Positions 1 to 8,033 of a stretch of 64,000 nt of DNA are shown piece by piece (the stretch's first letter is position 1; the number at the start of each line of letters is the position of its first letter). The stretch is taken from contig CAWEVI010000013.1 in NCBI GenBank assembly GCA_963812475.1, forward strand, positions 14,916 to 78,915, written 5' to 3'. The translations under genes were made by a program, and so were the position numbers. A model generated the notes under the pieces. The model did not search any database and was not told the DNA's origin. It saw only the letters and a program-made list of their open reading frames with translations. The DNA is from JAMXLO01 sp963812475. Lineage in GTDB: Bacteria > Pseudomonadota > Alphaproteobacteria > Acetobacterales > Acetobacteraceae.

Positions 1-1
1 C

Positions 2-259
2 GGCCGCGACGAGCCGACCAACGTGCTGACCTACCCTCTGCCCGCCCCCGAGATCGTGCTTGCGCTCGGCGTGATCCGTCGCGAGGCCGCATCGGCCGGG
101 CGCAGACCGGCGCATCACCTCGCCCATCTTGTGGTGCATGGGGTCCTGCATCTCGCGGGCCACGACCATCATCGCGCTGGCGAGGCCCGCCGCATGGAAC
201 AGGCCGAGGCCCGCATCCTGCATCGGTTGCGCGTGCCTAATCCGTGGAAGCGCGCATGA
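2..259 (+). CDS. ybeY: Endoribonuclease YbeY (3' part, cut by window edge)
   Basis: YbeY is a metal-dependent single-strand endoribonuclease used in 16S rRNA 3'-end maturation and ribosome quality control in the cytoplasm. Only the last 85 residues are in the window. The reading frame is open from base 2 and begins in the conserved PTNVL(T/S) stretch that precedes the active site. The signature HGVLHLAGHDH gives the three zinc-binding histidines of the family (H-x3-H-x5-H). The stop codon overlaps the ATG of the next gene (ATGA), so the two are translationally coupled. A ybeY-corC pair is a common bacterial arrangement. Identification is firm; the N-terminus lies upstream of the window. Confidence 0.93.
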   Translation, partial: GRDEPTNVLTYPLPAPEIVLALGVIRREAASAGRRPAHHLAHLVVHGVLHLAGHDHHRAGEARRMEQAEARILHRLRVPNPWKRA

Positions 260-1152
260 GCGCGAACGGCAACGGCGCCCGGACTTCGGTATTCTCCCGC
301 CTGCGCCAGCTCGTCGGCCGGCGCCAGCCGGAGCCCTCGTTGCGCGAATCGATCGCCGAACTGGTGCAGGAGGCGGCGGACGCCCAGCAGGAGGCCGGCG
401 AGCAACCGGAACTGGATCGCCAGGAACGCGCGCTGATCGCCAACATCCTGCGCCTGCGCGAGACCATCGCCGACGATGTGATGGTGCCGCGGGCGGACAT
501 CGTGGCGATGCGGGTCGAGGTCACGCTGGAGCAGGCGCTGGAGCAACTCCGCACCGAGGGCCATTCGCGCCTGCCGGTTTATCGCGAGCAGCTGGATGAC
601 ATCGTGGGGATGGTGCACATCAAGGACGTTTACGCCTATGTCGGCCGTCCCGAGGCGTTCCGGCTCGAGGCGATCCTGCGCCGCCCGCTGATGGTGGCGC
701 CGCAGATGCCGGTGCTGGATCTGCTGCTGCAAATGCGCCAGCAGCGGATGCACCTGGCGCTGGTGATCGACGAATACGGCGGGGTCGATGGGCTGGTGAC
801 GATCGAGGACCTGGTCGAGACGATCGTCGGCGATATCTCGGACGAGCACGACGAGGTGCAGGCGGCGATGGTGGTGGAGCGCGCCGACGGCACGCTGGAC
901 GTCAACGCGCGGTTGCCGGTCGAGGAGTTCGAGCACCGGATGGGTCCCGTGCTGTCCGAGGACGAACGCGATGCGGACATCGAGACGGTGGGCGGGCTGG
1001 TGTTCACGCTGGCCGGGCGGGTGCCGGCGAAGGGCGAGGTGATCAGCCACCCGTCGGGGATCGAGTTCCGCGTGCTGGACGCCGACCCGCGGCGCATCCG
1101 GCGGGTGCGGGTGCGGCGCGCGTCGGAGCAGACGGCAGCCGCGGCGGAGTGA
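256..1152 (+). CDS. corC: CorC/HlyC-type CBS-pair protein
   Basis: A 298-residue cytoplasmic protein of the CorC/TlyC family, associated with Mg2+/Co2+ efflux or tolerance. The first CBS domain starts at the DVMVPR motif (residues 74-79). The second CBS domain carries the family's MHLALVIDEYGGV-type motif (about 165-177). The C-terminal CorC_HlyC domain covers about 215-290. There are no membrane segments, so this is the short cytosolic form rather than the membrane-anchored form. I chose the ATG at 256, which overlaps the ybeY stop; a GTG at 244 would add four residues. The exact transported ion cannot be read from the sequence. Confidence 0.92.
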   Translation: MSANGNGARTSVFSRLRQLVGRRQPEPSLRESIAELVQEAADAQQEAGEQPELDRQERALIANILRLRETIADDVMVPRADIVAMRVEVTLEQALEQLRTEGHSRLPVYREQLDDIVGMVHIKDVYAYVGRPEAFRLEAILRRPLMVAPQMPVLDLLLQMRQQRMHLALVIDEYGGVDGLVTIEDLVETIVGDISDEHDEVQAAMVVERADGTLDVNARLPVEEFEHRMGPVLSEDERDADIETVGGLVFTLAGRVPAKGEVISHPSGIEFRVLDADPRRIRRVRVRRASEQTAAAAE

Positions 1153-1352
1153 GGGCGGAGGCTTCCTGAGGCCGAAAGCCTGTCGCCGCGGCACCCACGC
1201 ACGGTGGTTTTGTTACCTTCGACAAGGCGCTTGCCAGGACGGGGCGCAGGCTTGGGTACCGACGGTGCGGAACCCGTAGCAGGCACGATCCTGCGACGGC
1301 TGCGGCGATCGCTTATTGATCGAGATGAGCCCCGACGGTGGCAGGACGTTTG

Positions 1353-1736
1353 TTATCCGGCCCACATCAGTGCGACGCCGTCACACGCCCGCACCACGGC
1401 ATCGGCGGTTGTCAGGGTAAGCGCCAGGCGCCTCGCCTGCGCGACGAGCATCCGGTCGAATGGATCGTTGTGGCGCCATGGCAGAGCGCCGGCGTGTTCC
1501 GCGTCCATCGGCAGGACGGGCAGCTCGTGAAAGCCGTTGCTGCCGATGGCGGCGACCGAGGAGCCGCGAAAAGCGAGCTTCCGCAGCTCGCGCTTGCTGG
1601 CGATTTCCCAGACCGACGCGGCGCTGATGTAGACCTGGTTTGCGGGGTCAGCAATGTGCACCCGGGCATCGGGATTCAAATGCCTGTCCTGCTTGTCCCA
1701 CCAGAGGAAAACATGGGTATCGAGCAGCAGGTTCAC
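1353..1736 (-). CDS. VapC-like PIN-domain toxin
   Basis: A 127-residue PIN-domain protein, the expected size for a VapC RNase toxin. Acidic residues expected to bind Mg2+ are visible: Asp6 in LLLDTH, Glu44 in SVWEIASK, and Asp91/Asp94 in HNDPFDRM. It is closest in style to the COG3744 branch (LLDTHxxLW start, NDPFDRML motif). The start ATG overlaps the stop of the upstream antitoxin gene by four bases, the standard antitoxin-toxin coupling. The RNA target is unknown. It may act as an RNase that inhibits translation when the antitoxin is degraded (family knowledge). Confidence 0.9.
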   Translation of the reverse strand: MNLLLDTHVFLWWDKQDRHLNPDARVHIADPANQVYISAASVWEIASKRELRKLAFRGSSVAAIGSNGFHELPVLPMDAEHAGALPWRHNDPFDRMLVAQARRLALTLTTADAVVRACDGVALMWAG

Positions 1737-1975
1737 GCCTCATTGCCCTGGAACATGCGCTCGATGGCCGGGTCGGATGCGTCGAAATCGGCCGCGATGC
1801 GGCGGATGCGCATGGCATTGGCGGCCTTGCGCGGTTCGCCGCGAAACGCGATCGTCACCAGTCTGGCCTGCGGGATGCCGTTCTTGGCGATGATGATCTT
1901 CGCCCCGGCGGCGGCGCGGTCGACCACGCCTGAGAGGTGGGTCTTGGCGTCATCGAGGCTAGCAATCCGGGTCAT
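1733..1975 (-). CDS. Phd/YefM-type antitoxin
   Basis: An 80-residue protein upstream of and overlapping the PIN-domain toxin. The N-terminal half (DDAKTHLSGVVDRAAAG, then KNGIPQARLV) matches the Phd/YefM antitoxin fold, which binds operator DNA as a dimer. The C-terminal tail is the likely toxin-neutralising segment. In this family the complex usually represses its own promoter, which would lie just right of 1975. Position, size and overlap support the assignment; the toxin pairing is inferred from the operon. Confidence 0.87.
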   Translation of the reverse strand: MTRIASLDDAKTHLSGVVDRAAAGAKIIIAKNGIPQARLVTIAFRGEPRKAANAMRIRRIAADFDASDPAIERMFQGNEA

Positions 1976-2114
1976 GCGCGGGGTCCTTGACCAAGCAGAC
2001 CAAATAGGGGCACGGAGGGTTTGGCAAGCTGGTCAGGCGTGAGCTTGGAAGTATGCGATCTGTCCGCAGCGGGGCTCGTGCTCAAGCTCCGAATCGCGCC
2101 ACAGCATCCGGGAG

Positions 2115-2133
2115 CTCTCCCCCGAGGGGAGAG
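2115..2133. terminator. Perfect 8-bp hairpin between two minus-strand genes
   Basis: CTCTCCCC and GGGGAGAG are separated by a CGA loop. The hairpin lies 18 bases downstream of the stop of the MetE-like gene on the minus strand and could end its transcript. No T-run follows on either strand, so it is at best a hairpin of the non-canonical type or part of a small dispersed palindrome. Confidence 0.35.
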
Positions 2134-2150
2134 GGGGAATGGGACGCACC

Positions 2151-3311
2151 TCACCCCCACAGCGCCCGGCTCGCGATCGCCGCCCCATCCCGCAGCGCCT
2201 CGAACTTCGCCCAGATCACCGTCGGATGCACTTCGGTCTGATACGTGGCCTGCGACGAGAATCCGCAATCCGCCCCGGCTATCACATTCTCCCGCCCCAC
2301 CAGCCGTGCAAACCGCACCAGCCGTTCGGCGATCCACTCGGGGTGCTCGACGATGTTGGAGGAATGCGTGATCACCCCCGGGATCAGCACCTTGCCCGGC
2401 GGCAGCTTCACCGTTTCCCACAGATGATACTCATGCTCGTGTCGCGCGTTGGCTGCCTCGAAGCTGTAGGCGCCGGCGTTCACCCGCAGCATATGGCCGG
2501 CGACGTCCGCCAACGCCGCCTCGTGGATGCGCGGGCCGTGGTTGATGCCGTAGCAGGTGTGATAGCGCACCCGCTCCGCCGGGATCCCGCGCAGGCTCGC
2601 ATTGATCGCCGCTACATAGATTTCCGCCCGCGTATAACGCTGCGCGGCATCGAACGCCGGATCGCCGTACAGATCCGACAGGAACGGATCGTCGATCTGC
2701 AGGATGAACCCCGCATCGACGATCGCCTGGTACTCCGTGTGCAGCGCCTCGCCCACCGCGAGGAAGAACGCCTCGTCCGTGTTGTAGTATTCGTCCGCCC
2801 CGACGCCGCTCGGCGCCACCGCGGGCATGAAGGCGGCGTGATGCGGCACGCTCGCCAGCGCGGCCTTCAGATTGTCGATGTCACGCCGCAGGGCCGCCGC
2901 GCCGCGATAGCGGATCGGCCCGGTGCAGACCAGCGGCACGACCGGCGCGACGGCGCCGCCGAGCATCGCGGTCCTGAAGTACTGCTCATAGTATTCCGGA
3001 AACGCCGCGATCTCGGCCACGAACATCTCGCGACGCTGCTGCGGTCGCGCCTCGAACCCATCCAGTCGCTCGCGCACATAGGTGAAGAAGCCGGACTTGG
3101 ACTGTTCGCCGTCGCACAGGATGTCGATGCCGGCCTCGGCCTGCTTGCGGACGCATTCGGCCACGGCGGTGCGGACGCGATCATGGTAGGCGTCCTCGTT
3201 GTGGTCCTGGCCCGCGAGCCGCGCCTTCATCATGTCCAGCAGGTCGTGCGGCCGCGGCAGGCTGCCGACATGCGTGGTCATGATCCGATCGGTGTTCTGC
3301 TGAAGCGTCAT
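2151..3311 (-). CDS. MetE-like cobalamin-independent methionine synthase II family protein
   Basis: A 386-residue single-barrel protein of the MetE C-terminal type (COG0620), about half the length of full MetE. It has the N-terminal THVGSLPRP motif (residues 13-21). The candidate zinc ligands are His251 and Cys253 in YHTCYGINHGPR and Cys349 in AGADCGF, as in the catalytic half of MetE. Members transfer methyl groups to thiols, but the physiological methyl donor of these short paralogues is often unknown, so methionine synthase activity is not certain. I chose the ATG at 3311 because GGAG sits seven bases upstream; an in-frame ATG at 3326 would add five residues. The gene is divergent from the LolA-like gene. 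Confidence 0.88.
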   Translation of the reverse strand: MTLQQNTDRIMTTHVGSLPRPHDLLDMMKARLAGQDHNEDAYHDRVRTAVAECVRKQAEAGIDILCDGEQSKSGFFTYVRERLDGFEARPQQRREMFVAEIAAFPEYYEQYFRTAMLGGAVAPVVPLVCTGPIRYRGAAALRRDIDNLKAALASVPHHAAFMPAVAPSGVGADEYYNTDEAFFLAVGEALHTEYQAIVDAGFILQIDDPFLSDLYGDPAFDAAQRYTRAEIYVAAINASLRGIPAERVRYHTCYGINHGPRIHEAALADVAGHMLRVNAGAYSFEAANARHEHEYHLWETVKLPPGKVLIPGVITHSSNIVEHPEWIAERLVRFARLVGRENVIAGADCGFSSQATYQTEVHPTVIWAKFEALRDGAAIASRALWG

Positions 3312-3470
3312 CGGCGTCTCCACCATGCTGACGTGATGCTGGACTGGAAAACTCCGCCGCACGGCGACGGCGGTCAACGCTTGCTCTCCCGCTCGCGAGG
3401 CACAACGCCTCGACCCCGGCACATCGCCGGCGGCCTGGACGGATTTGCAAACCGGGAGCACCGGCGCCAC

Positions 3471-4115
3471 ATGCGCGGCATGCATCGCCGAGACCTGATC
3501 CTTTTGTCGTTCGCCCCACTGGTGTTCGCCGCGACGACCGCACGGGCGCAGCCGCGTTTCCAGCCGTCGCCGCAGGACCGCGCCGACCTGGCGCGAATCG
3601 AGACCTATCTGGACAGTCTCCGGACCCTCAAGGCGCATTTTCTCCAGGTGGCGCCGAACGGGGCGACCAGTCAGGGGACCGCCTGGCTGGACCGGCCCGG
3701 GCGAATGCGCTTCCAGTACGATCCACCCAGCCCGCTTCTGCTTGTCGCCGGCCACGGTCTTGTGGTTTTTCATGACAAGTCATTGAATCAGACGACGAAT
3801 ATCCCGCTGTCCCATACCCCGTTGGGGATCCTGCTGGCGGACAATGTCCACCTCACCGGCGATGTGACCGTGACCGCCATGCAGCGACTGCCGGGCCAGC
3901 TTCAAGTGAGCCTGGTGCGCACCGCCTCGCCAGGCGACGGCACGCTGACGCTGATATTTGCCGACAACCCACTGACGCTGCGGCAGTGGACCGTGCTGGA
4001 CGCCCAGCGCCAGGAGACCCGGGTGACGCTCTACAACGTCGAGACCGGCGGCAAATTCGACGCAAAGCTGTTCGAATTCATCGATCCGCGGTTTTTTCAG
4101 CCAAATCCTGGCTAG
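3471..4115 (+). CDS. lolA: LolA-like outer-membrane lipoprotein carrier protein
   Basis: A 214-residue secreted protein. The first about 26 residues form a signal peptide (positively charged start, hydrophobic core, cleavage near ARA/Q). The rest matches the LolA family: the segment around DLARIETYLDSLRTLKAHF, then GTAWLDRPGRMRFQYDPP, the typical place where LolA reads FxxxYxxP. LolA shuttles lipoproteins through the periplasm from LolCDE to the outer membrane. The open frame extends far upstream, but that part is antisense to the MetE-like gene and not credible. Alternative start at 3480. It is transcribed away from the MetE-like gene, and no LolB or LolC is nearby. Confidence 0.88.
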   Translation: MRGMHRRDLILLSFAPLVFAATTARAQPRFQPSPQDRADLARIETYLDSLRTLKAHFLQVAPNGATSQGTAWLDRPGRMRFQYDPPSPLLLVAGHGLVVFHDKSLNQTTNIPLSHTPLGILLADNVHLTGDVTVTAMQRLPGQLQVSLVRTASPGDGTLTLIFADNPLTLRQWTVLDAQRQETRVTLYNVETGGKFDAKLFEFIDPRFFQPNPG

Positions 4116-4232
4116 CGGATTGCAATTACCGGCCTGCGCCCCGGCGTGAAATCGCTCCTTGCGGGCCAGACATGACGGCCATCGCACAAAGTATCTTCAT
4201 TTTAACGCGAAAATCGAAGATTATCCTACCAC

Positions 4233-5051
4233 ATGAGGTCCATGCGGGTTGTCAAGCCGCTCGTCGGCATAAGTTGCTGCACCAAGCAGTTCGGCGTTTT
4301 CGGCATGCCGAACCACGCCGCTTCGAACACGTATGTCGATGCCACCGATCTGATCGTGGGCGCGGTGCCGGTACTGATCCCGGCGAACGGGCCGACCGCC
4401 GACATCGAAACGCTGCTCGAGCGGCTGGACGGGATCATCCTCACCGGCAGCCGGTCCAACGTGCACCCCAGCTACTACGACGGGCCGCCGCATGCCGAGG
4501 GCACGTGGGAGGATCCGGCTCGGGACGGGACCACGCTGCCGCTGATCCGTGCCGCGGTGGCGCGTGGCGTGCCGGTCCTGGCGATCTGCCGCGGCTTTCA
4601 GGAGCTGAACGTGGCCCTCGGCGGCTCGCTGCACCAGCGATTGCAGGACCTGCCCGACCGGATGGACCATTCATCGCCGATGGTCGCCTCGCGCGAGATC
4701 CGAATCGGCAAGGCGCACAGTATCCGCATCACGCCGGGCGGCTGGCTGCATCGCCTGGCCGGCACCACCGAGATTGCGGTGAACTCGCTCCACAACCAGG
4801 GCGTCAACGAGCTTGCGCCTGGTGTGCTGGTGGAAGGTACCGCCCCGGACGGGACGATCGAGGCAGTGCACGTCATCGCCACGCCCGCCGGTCCCGTCCC
4901 CGGATTCGCCGTCGGTGTGCAGTGGCACCCGGAGAACGACTGGCGGACCGACATCGTGTCCCGCCGGATTTTCGAACAGTTCGCCGCGGCTGTGCACGCG
5001 TATGCCGAGGGTGGCGGCATGGGCGGCGTTACGGCAGCCGCCGCGGACTGA
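4233..5051 (+). CDS. Class-I glutamine amidotransferase, gamma-glutamyl-GABA hydrolase type (peptidase C26)
   Basis: A 272-residue cytoplasmic hydrolase of the PuuD/C26 family. The nucleophile is Cys119 in VLAICRGFQELN. The catalytic His232 and Glu234 are in GVQWHPEND. GIILTGSRSNVHPSYY (about 67-82) corresponds to the family's GGxDVxPxxY loop. PuuD homologues cleave gamma-glutamyl-GABA in the putrescine degradation route, but other C26 enzymes act on different gamma-glutamyl amides, so the substrate is open. No putrescine genes are adjacent. Start ATG 4233; ATG 4242 is possible. Confidence 0.88.
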   Translation: MRSMRVVKPLVGISCCTKQFGVFGMPNHAASNTYVDATDLIVGAVPVLIPANGPTADIETLLERLDGIILTGSRSNVHPSYYDGPPHAEGTWEDPARDGTTLPLIRAAVARGVPVLAICRGFQELNVALGGSLHQRLQDLPDRMDHSSPMVASREIRIGKAHSIRITPGGWLHRLAGTTEIAVNSLHNQGVNELAPGVLVEGTAPDGTIEAVHVIATPAGPVPGFAVGVQWHPENDWRTDIVSRRIFEQFAAAVHAYAEGGGMGGVTAAAAD

Positions 5052-5169
5052 ACGCGCCCGGCCACGCGCGGCCAACCCTTGTCATTCCGGCCGCTTCGGC
5101 CGATGTAACAGTCACCGACCGGACCGTGGCGGTCCGGTTTCCCGTCCACAACCACAGCAGGCCAGATTC

Positions 5170-5730
5170 ATGTTCATCGAGACCGAAGACACACCGAATC
5201 CCGCCACTCTCAAATTCCTGCCCGGCCGCTACGTCATGGAGGCTTCCACGGCGGACTTCGCCTCCCCGGCCTCGGCTGAGCGCAGCCCGCTGGCGAGCGC
5301 ATTGTTCGACCTGCCGGGCGTGGCCCGCGTATTCCTGGGCGGCGACTTCATCACGGTGACGAAGGCCGGCGATATCGACTGGCAGGCGCTCAAGCCGCAG
5401 GTGCTGGCTGCGATCATGGACCACTTCGTCGCCGGCCGTCCGGTGATCGAGGGCGCCGCGGACGCCGAACAGGACGAGGACGTGGCGCCTGAGGACCAGG
5501 AAATCGTTGACCAGATCAAGGAATTGCTGGACACGCGGGTGCGTCCGGCGGTGGCCGGCGATGGCGGCGACATCGTGTTCCGCGGTTATCGCGACGGCAT
5601 CGTCAGGCTGCACATGCAGGGTTCCTGTTCGGGCTGCCCGTCGTCCCGCGCGACCCTGAAGCATGGCATCGAGAACATGCTCCGCCATTACGTGCCGGAA
5701 GTTGTCGGCGTGGAGCAGGTCGAGCTCTGA
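5170..5730 (+). CDS. nfuA: NfuA-type iron-sulfur cluster scaffold
   Basis: A 186-residue Fe-S carrier. Residues 1-88 form the Nfu N-terminal domain, beginning FIETEDTPNPATLKF, a hallmark of alphaproteobacterial and mitochondrial Nfu. Residues 108-186 form the NifU C-terminal domain with the cluster-binding pair Cys153/Cys156 in GSCSGCPSS. The protein receives [4Fe-4S] clusters and passes them to apo-enzymes. The frame is open further upstream, but the ATG at 5170 matches the family N-terminus exactly. It is followed by a terminator-like hairpin. Confidence 0.95.
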   Translation: MFIETEDTPNPATLKFLPGRYVMEASTADFASPASAERSPLASALFDLPGVARVFLGGDFITVTKAGDIDWQALKPQVLAAIMDHFVAGRPVIEGAADAEQDEDVAPEDQEIVDQIKELLDTRVRPAVAGDGGDIVFRGYRDGIVRLHMQGSCSGCPSSRATLKHGIENMLRHYVPEVVGVEQVEL

Positions 5731-5736
5731 GCGCAT

Positions 5737-5763
5737 CGCCGTCGGCTTTATCGGCCGGCGGCG
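5737..5763 (+). terminator. Hairpin downstream of nfuA
   Basis: A 10-base arm (CGCCGTCGGC) pairs with GCCGGCGGCG, with one G-U pair and a seven-base loop, starting six bases after the nfuA stop. No U-tract follows, so termination is inferred from position and stem strength only. Confidence 0.45.
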
Positions 5764-5838
5764 ATCCCCTTTCGGGCGCGCGCGGCGATCGTTCCGAGCC
5801 GGGTGATCGCCAGGCAACTTTGATCACGGAGACTGCAT

Positions 5839-6427
5839 ATGGCGCTGGACACCGCCGGGCTCGATCTGTTGTTCCGCGAGGCGCGAACGCACAACAGGTT
5901 CACCGATCAGCCGGTCACCGATGACGAACTGCGGGCACTGTACAACGTTCCTGAAGATGGGTCCGACCTCGGCCAACTGCTCGCCGGCGCGCTTCCTGTT
6001 CCTGCGCACGAAGGAGGCGAAGCAGAAGCTGGCGCCTGCGCTGTCGAGTGGCAATCTGGAGAAGACGATGGCCGCGCCGGTCACGGCGATCGTGGCCTAT
6101 GACCCAAAATTCTACGAAAAGCTGCCAACTCTGTTTCCACACAACCAGGACGCTCGTTCCTGGTTCACCAGTAACGAGTTGTTGGCTGCTACGACGGCAT
6201 TTCGCAACGGTACGTTGCAGGGTGGCTATCTGCTTCTTGCGGCGCGTGCGGTTGGGCTCGACACCGGGGCGATGTCGGGTTTCGACAACGCAATGGTCGA
6301 TGAGGTGTTCCTGGCTGATCGCGGCTGGCGATCGAATTTCCTGTGCAATATCGGCCACGGCGATCCGGATGGGCTGTTTCCCCGTTCCCCGCGGCTCGAG
6401 TTCTACGAAGCATGCGTATTCCTGTAG
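5839..6427 (+). pseudogene. RutE/HadB-like nitroreductase with a +1 frameshift
   Basis: Two overlapping frames together spell a full nitroreductase-family protein of the malonic semialdehyde reductase (RutE) type. The first frame gives LDLLFREARTHNRFTDQPV and reaches LYNV. The second resumes with LKMGPTSANCSPARFLF and ends with DPDGLFPRSPRLEF, the usual RutE ending. Removing one C from the CC at 5950-5951 joins them without loss, giving about 195 residues. RutE reduces malonic semialdehyde in pyrimidine degradation using FMN, but no other rut genes are near, so the substrate is uncertain. Either the gene is broken or the assembly has a one-base error. Confidence 0.85.
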
Positions 6428-6429
6428 GA

Positions 6430-6545
6430 AGGAAGCAGACTCACCACGAAGACACAGAGGCACCAAGAATAGGAAATGCGCTGCGCTCGAAGCGCCATTC
6501 TATTGTTCTTTGTGTCTTCGTGTCTTTGTGGTGAACCTGCTTCCT
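6430..6545. repeat. Imperfect inverted repeat, CACCACGAAGACAC type
   Basis: The left arm (about 6430-6467, AGGAAGCAGACTCACCACG...) is nearly the reverse complement of the right arm (about 6508-6545, ...TTTGTGGTGAACCTGCTTCCT). About 40 bases separate them. It fills the gap between the nitroreductase gene and tsaB and is less GC-rich than its surroundings. CACAAAGACACGAAGACAC-type repeats recur in intergenic DNA of many bacteria (general knowledge). The long arms would form a strong hairpin in RNA. Confidence 0.75.
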
Positions 6546-6555
6546 GTCCAACCGT

Positions 6556-7215
6556 ATGCGCGTTCTGGCGCTGGATGCCGCACTGGCGCGCTGTGGTGCC
6601 GCCATCGTCGTGGATCAGCATACGCTGGCCCTACGGCAGGAAGACGCCGTCCGCGGTCACGCCGCGTTGTTGCCGGTGATGGCGAGCGCGGTGCTGGACG
6701 AGGCAAAGCTGCGCGCGACCGCACTCGATCTGGTGGCGGTGACCGTGGGTCCGGGAAGCTTTACCGGCATCCGGGCGGCGCTGGCGCTGGCGCATGGCAT
6801 CGCGCTCGCGGCCGGCATACCGGTGATCGGGGTCACGGTCGGCGAAGCACTGGCCGACTCGCTGCCGCGTCTTGGCGAGCGCCGTCTCTGGTCGGCGATC
6901 GACAGCCGGCGGGGCAGGATCTTCCTGGAGCAGGACGGAGCCATTTTCTCCTGCTCGCTGGACCTGCTGCCTCCGGCACAGGGCAAGGTCGCGGTCGCGG
7001 GTGACGCTGCGATCGCAGTGGCCTCCCGGCTGGCGGCGCGTGACGCCGACGTGATGCTGACCGACGCACGGCTGCCGCAGGCTCGGCATATCGCGGTGAT
7101 CGGCGAGCGCCGGTTCGCCGGACTGCTGGCGCCCTTGCCGGCCCAGCCGTTGTATGTCGATCCGCCGGAAGCGAGGCTCCCTGCCGGCGGCTTGCGCCCG
7201 CCCCCCGCGGCATGA
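6556..7215 (+). CDS. tsaB: tRNA t6A biosynthesis protein TsaB
   Basis: A 219-residue protein of the TsaB/YeaZ family, the non-catalytic partner of TsaD in making N6-threonylcarbamoyladenosine on tRNAs that read ANN codons. Conserved features are the N-terminal ALDAA strand, the VGPGSFTGIRAALALAHG core motif and the central VIGV(T/S) strand. The stop overlaps the start of the rimI-like gene (ATG at 7212), a classical tsaB-rimI operon. It is intact, unlike its neighbours on both sides. Confidence 0.94.
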   Translation: MRVLALDAALARCGAAIVVDQHTLALRQEDAVRGHAALLPVMASAVLDEAKLRATALDLVAVTVGPGSFTGIRAALALAHGIALAAGIPVIGVTVGEALADSLPRLGERRLWSAIDSRRGRIFLEQDGAIFSCSLDLLPPAQGKVAVAGDAAIAVASRLAARDADVMLTDARLPQARHIAVIGERRFAGLLAPLPAQPLYVDPPEARLPAGGLRPPPAA

Positions 7216-7677
7216 ACGGGACGATCCAGCCCGCCTCGCAGGCGCATGCCGTCATTCTCGCCGCGATCCATGCGTCGGCGTTTCCGCCGGCCGAGGCGTG
7301 GGGCGCGGACGCGATGTCGCTGCAGCTGGCACTGCCGGGAGTGTTCGGCCTGCTGGAGGGGCGGGGCGGTATGCTGCTCGCGCGCGTCGCGGCGGAGGAT
7401 GCGGAGGTGCTTACCCTGGCAGTCGAGCCTGGCGTGCGCAGGCAGGGAATCGCGCGGTCGCTGCTGCTGGCCGCGATCGCAGAGGCGGGCGCGCGCGGCG
7501 CCACGGCGTTGTTCCTTGAGGCTGCAACGACCAACTTCGCCGCGCGGGAAGCTCTATTGGCGAGCCGGCCTATCCGAGGTGGCGCAGCGGCGGCGTTATT
7601 ACGCCGATGGCAGTGATGCGATCGGTACTGCGCATGAAACTTTTGTGATTATCGGCGGCAAGACTCCCCGGCTTTAG
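7212..7677 (+). pseudogene. rimI: RimI-like N-acetyltransferase with a +1 frameshift
   Basis: RimI acetylates the N-terminal alanine of ribosomal protein S18. The first frame carries the GNAT acetyl-CoA loop (GVRRQGIARSLL) and runs to NFAARE, then drifts. The next frame supplies the missing RimI ending KLYWRAGLSEVAQRRRYY. Dropping one G from GGG at 7546-7548 restores NFAARKLYWRAGLSEV, matching the family pattern AxALYxRxGFxEVGxRxxYY, and gives about 154 residues. Read as is, the protein stops at 7616 and lacks the last strand of the GNAT fold. This is gene damage or an assembly error. Confidence 0.85.
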
Positions 7678-7688
7678 CAGCCCGCGAA

Positions 7689-7937
7689 TCAACCGCCGCC
7701 GCGTCGCAGAAGCAACCGGCTGACGCCATCGGCATCGGTCGCCAATGAAAGCACTTCATGGCCCTGTTCGCGGGCGGTACGCGGCACGTTGCGCAGCGGT
7801 TCCCCACCGCGCAGCCGTACCAGCAGTGTCTGTCCCGGAGCCATGCGGTCGAGCGCAAGGCGGGTTCGCACGAAGGTCATCGGACATACCTCGTCGGTTA
7901 TGTCCAGTTCATGATCGGGAGCTTGCTTGTCTGTCAT
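7689..7937 (-). CDS. TusA/SirA-family sulfur carrier protein
   Basis: An 82-residue protein of the TusA (SirA/YedF/YeeD) family. The single conserved active-site cysteine is Cys18 in DEVCPMTFVRTRLAL, the standard CPxP-type position. Here the residue two after the Pro is Thr, not Pro. These proteins relay persulfide sulfur in tRNA thiolation, molybdenum cofactor synthesis or sulfur oxidation. It is transcribed opposite to its neighbours and ends 12 bases from the rimI-like stop. The ATG at 7937 fits the family N-terminus; the longer open frame upstream does not. Confidence 0.86.
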   Translation of the reverse strand: MTDKQAPDHELDITDEVCPMTFVRTRLALDRMAPGQTLLVRLRGGEPLRNVPRTAREQGHEVLSLATDADGVSRLLLRRGGG

Positions 7938-8033
7938 GTTACTAATGGGCTTCTTGCAGTTCCAAATATCCATTGCGAAACGGCCTGCCGCGCTCTTATA
8001 TGGCGAAAGTCTATCGACTTGAAAGGAACTGCG

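Noticed and set aside
169..1194. Long minus-strand frame opposite corC
   Set aside because: Antisense to a clearly identified gene in high-GC DNA; His/Arg-rich with no motif.
2139..3470. N-terminal extension of the LolA-like frame
   Set aside because: It lies opposite the MetE-like gene; the signal peptide starts only at 3471.
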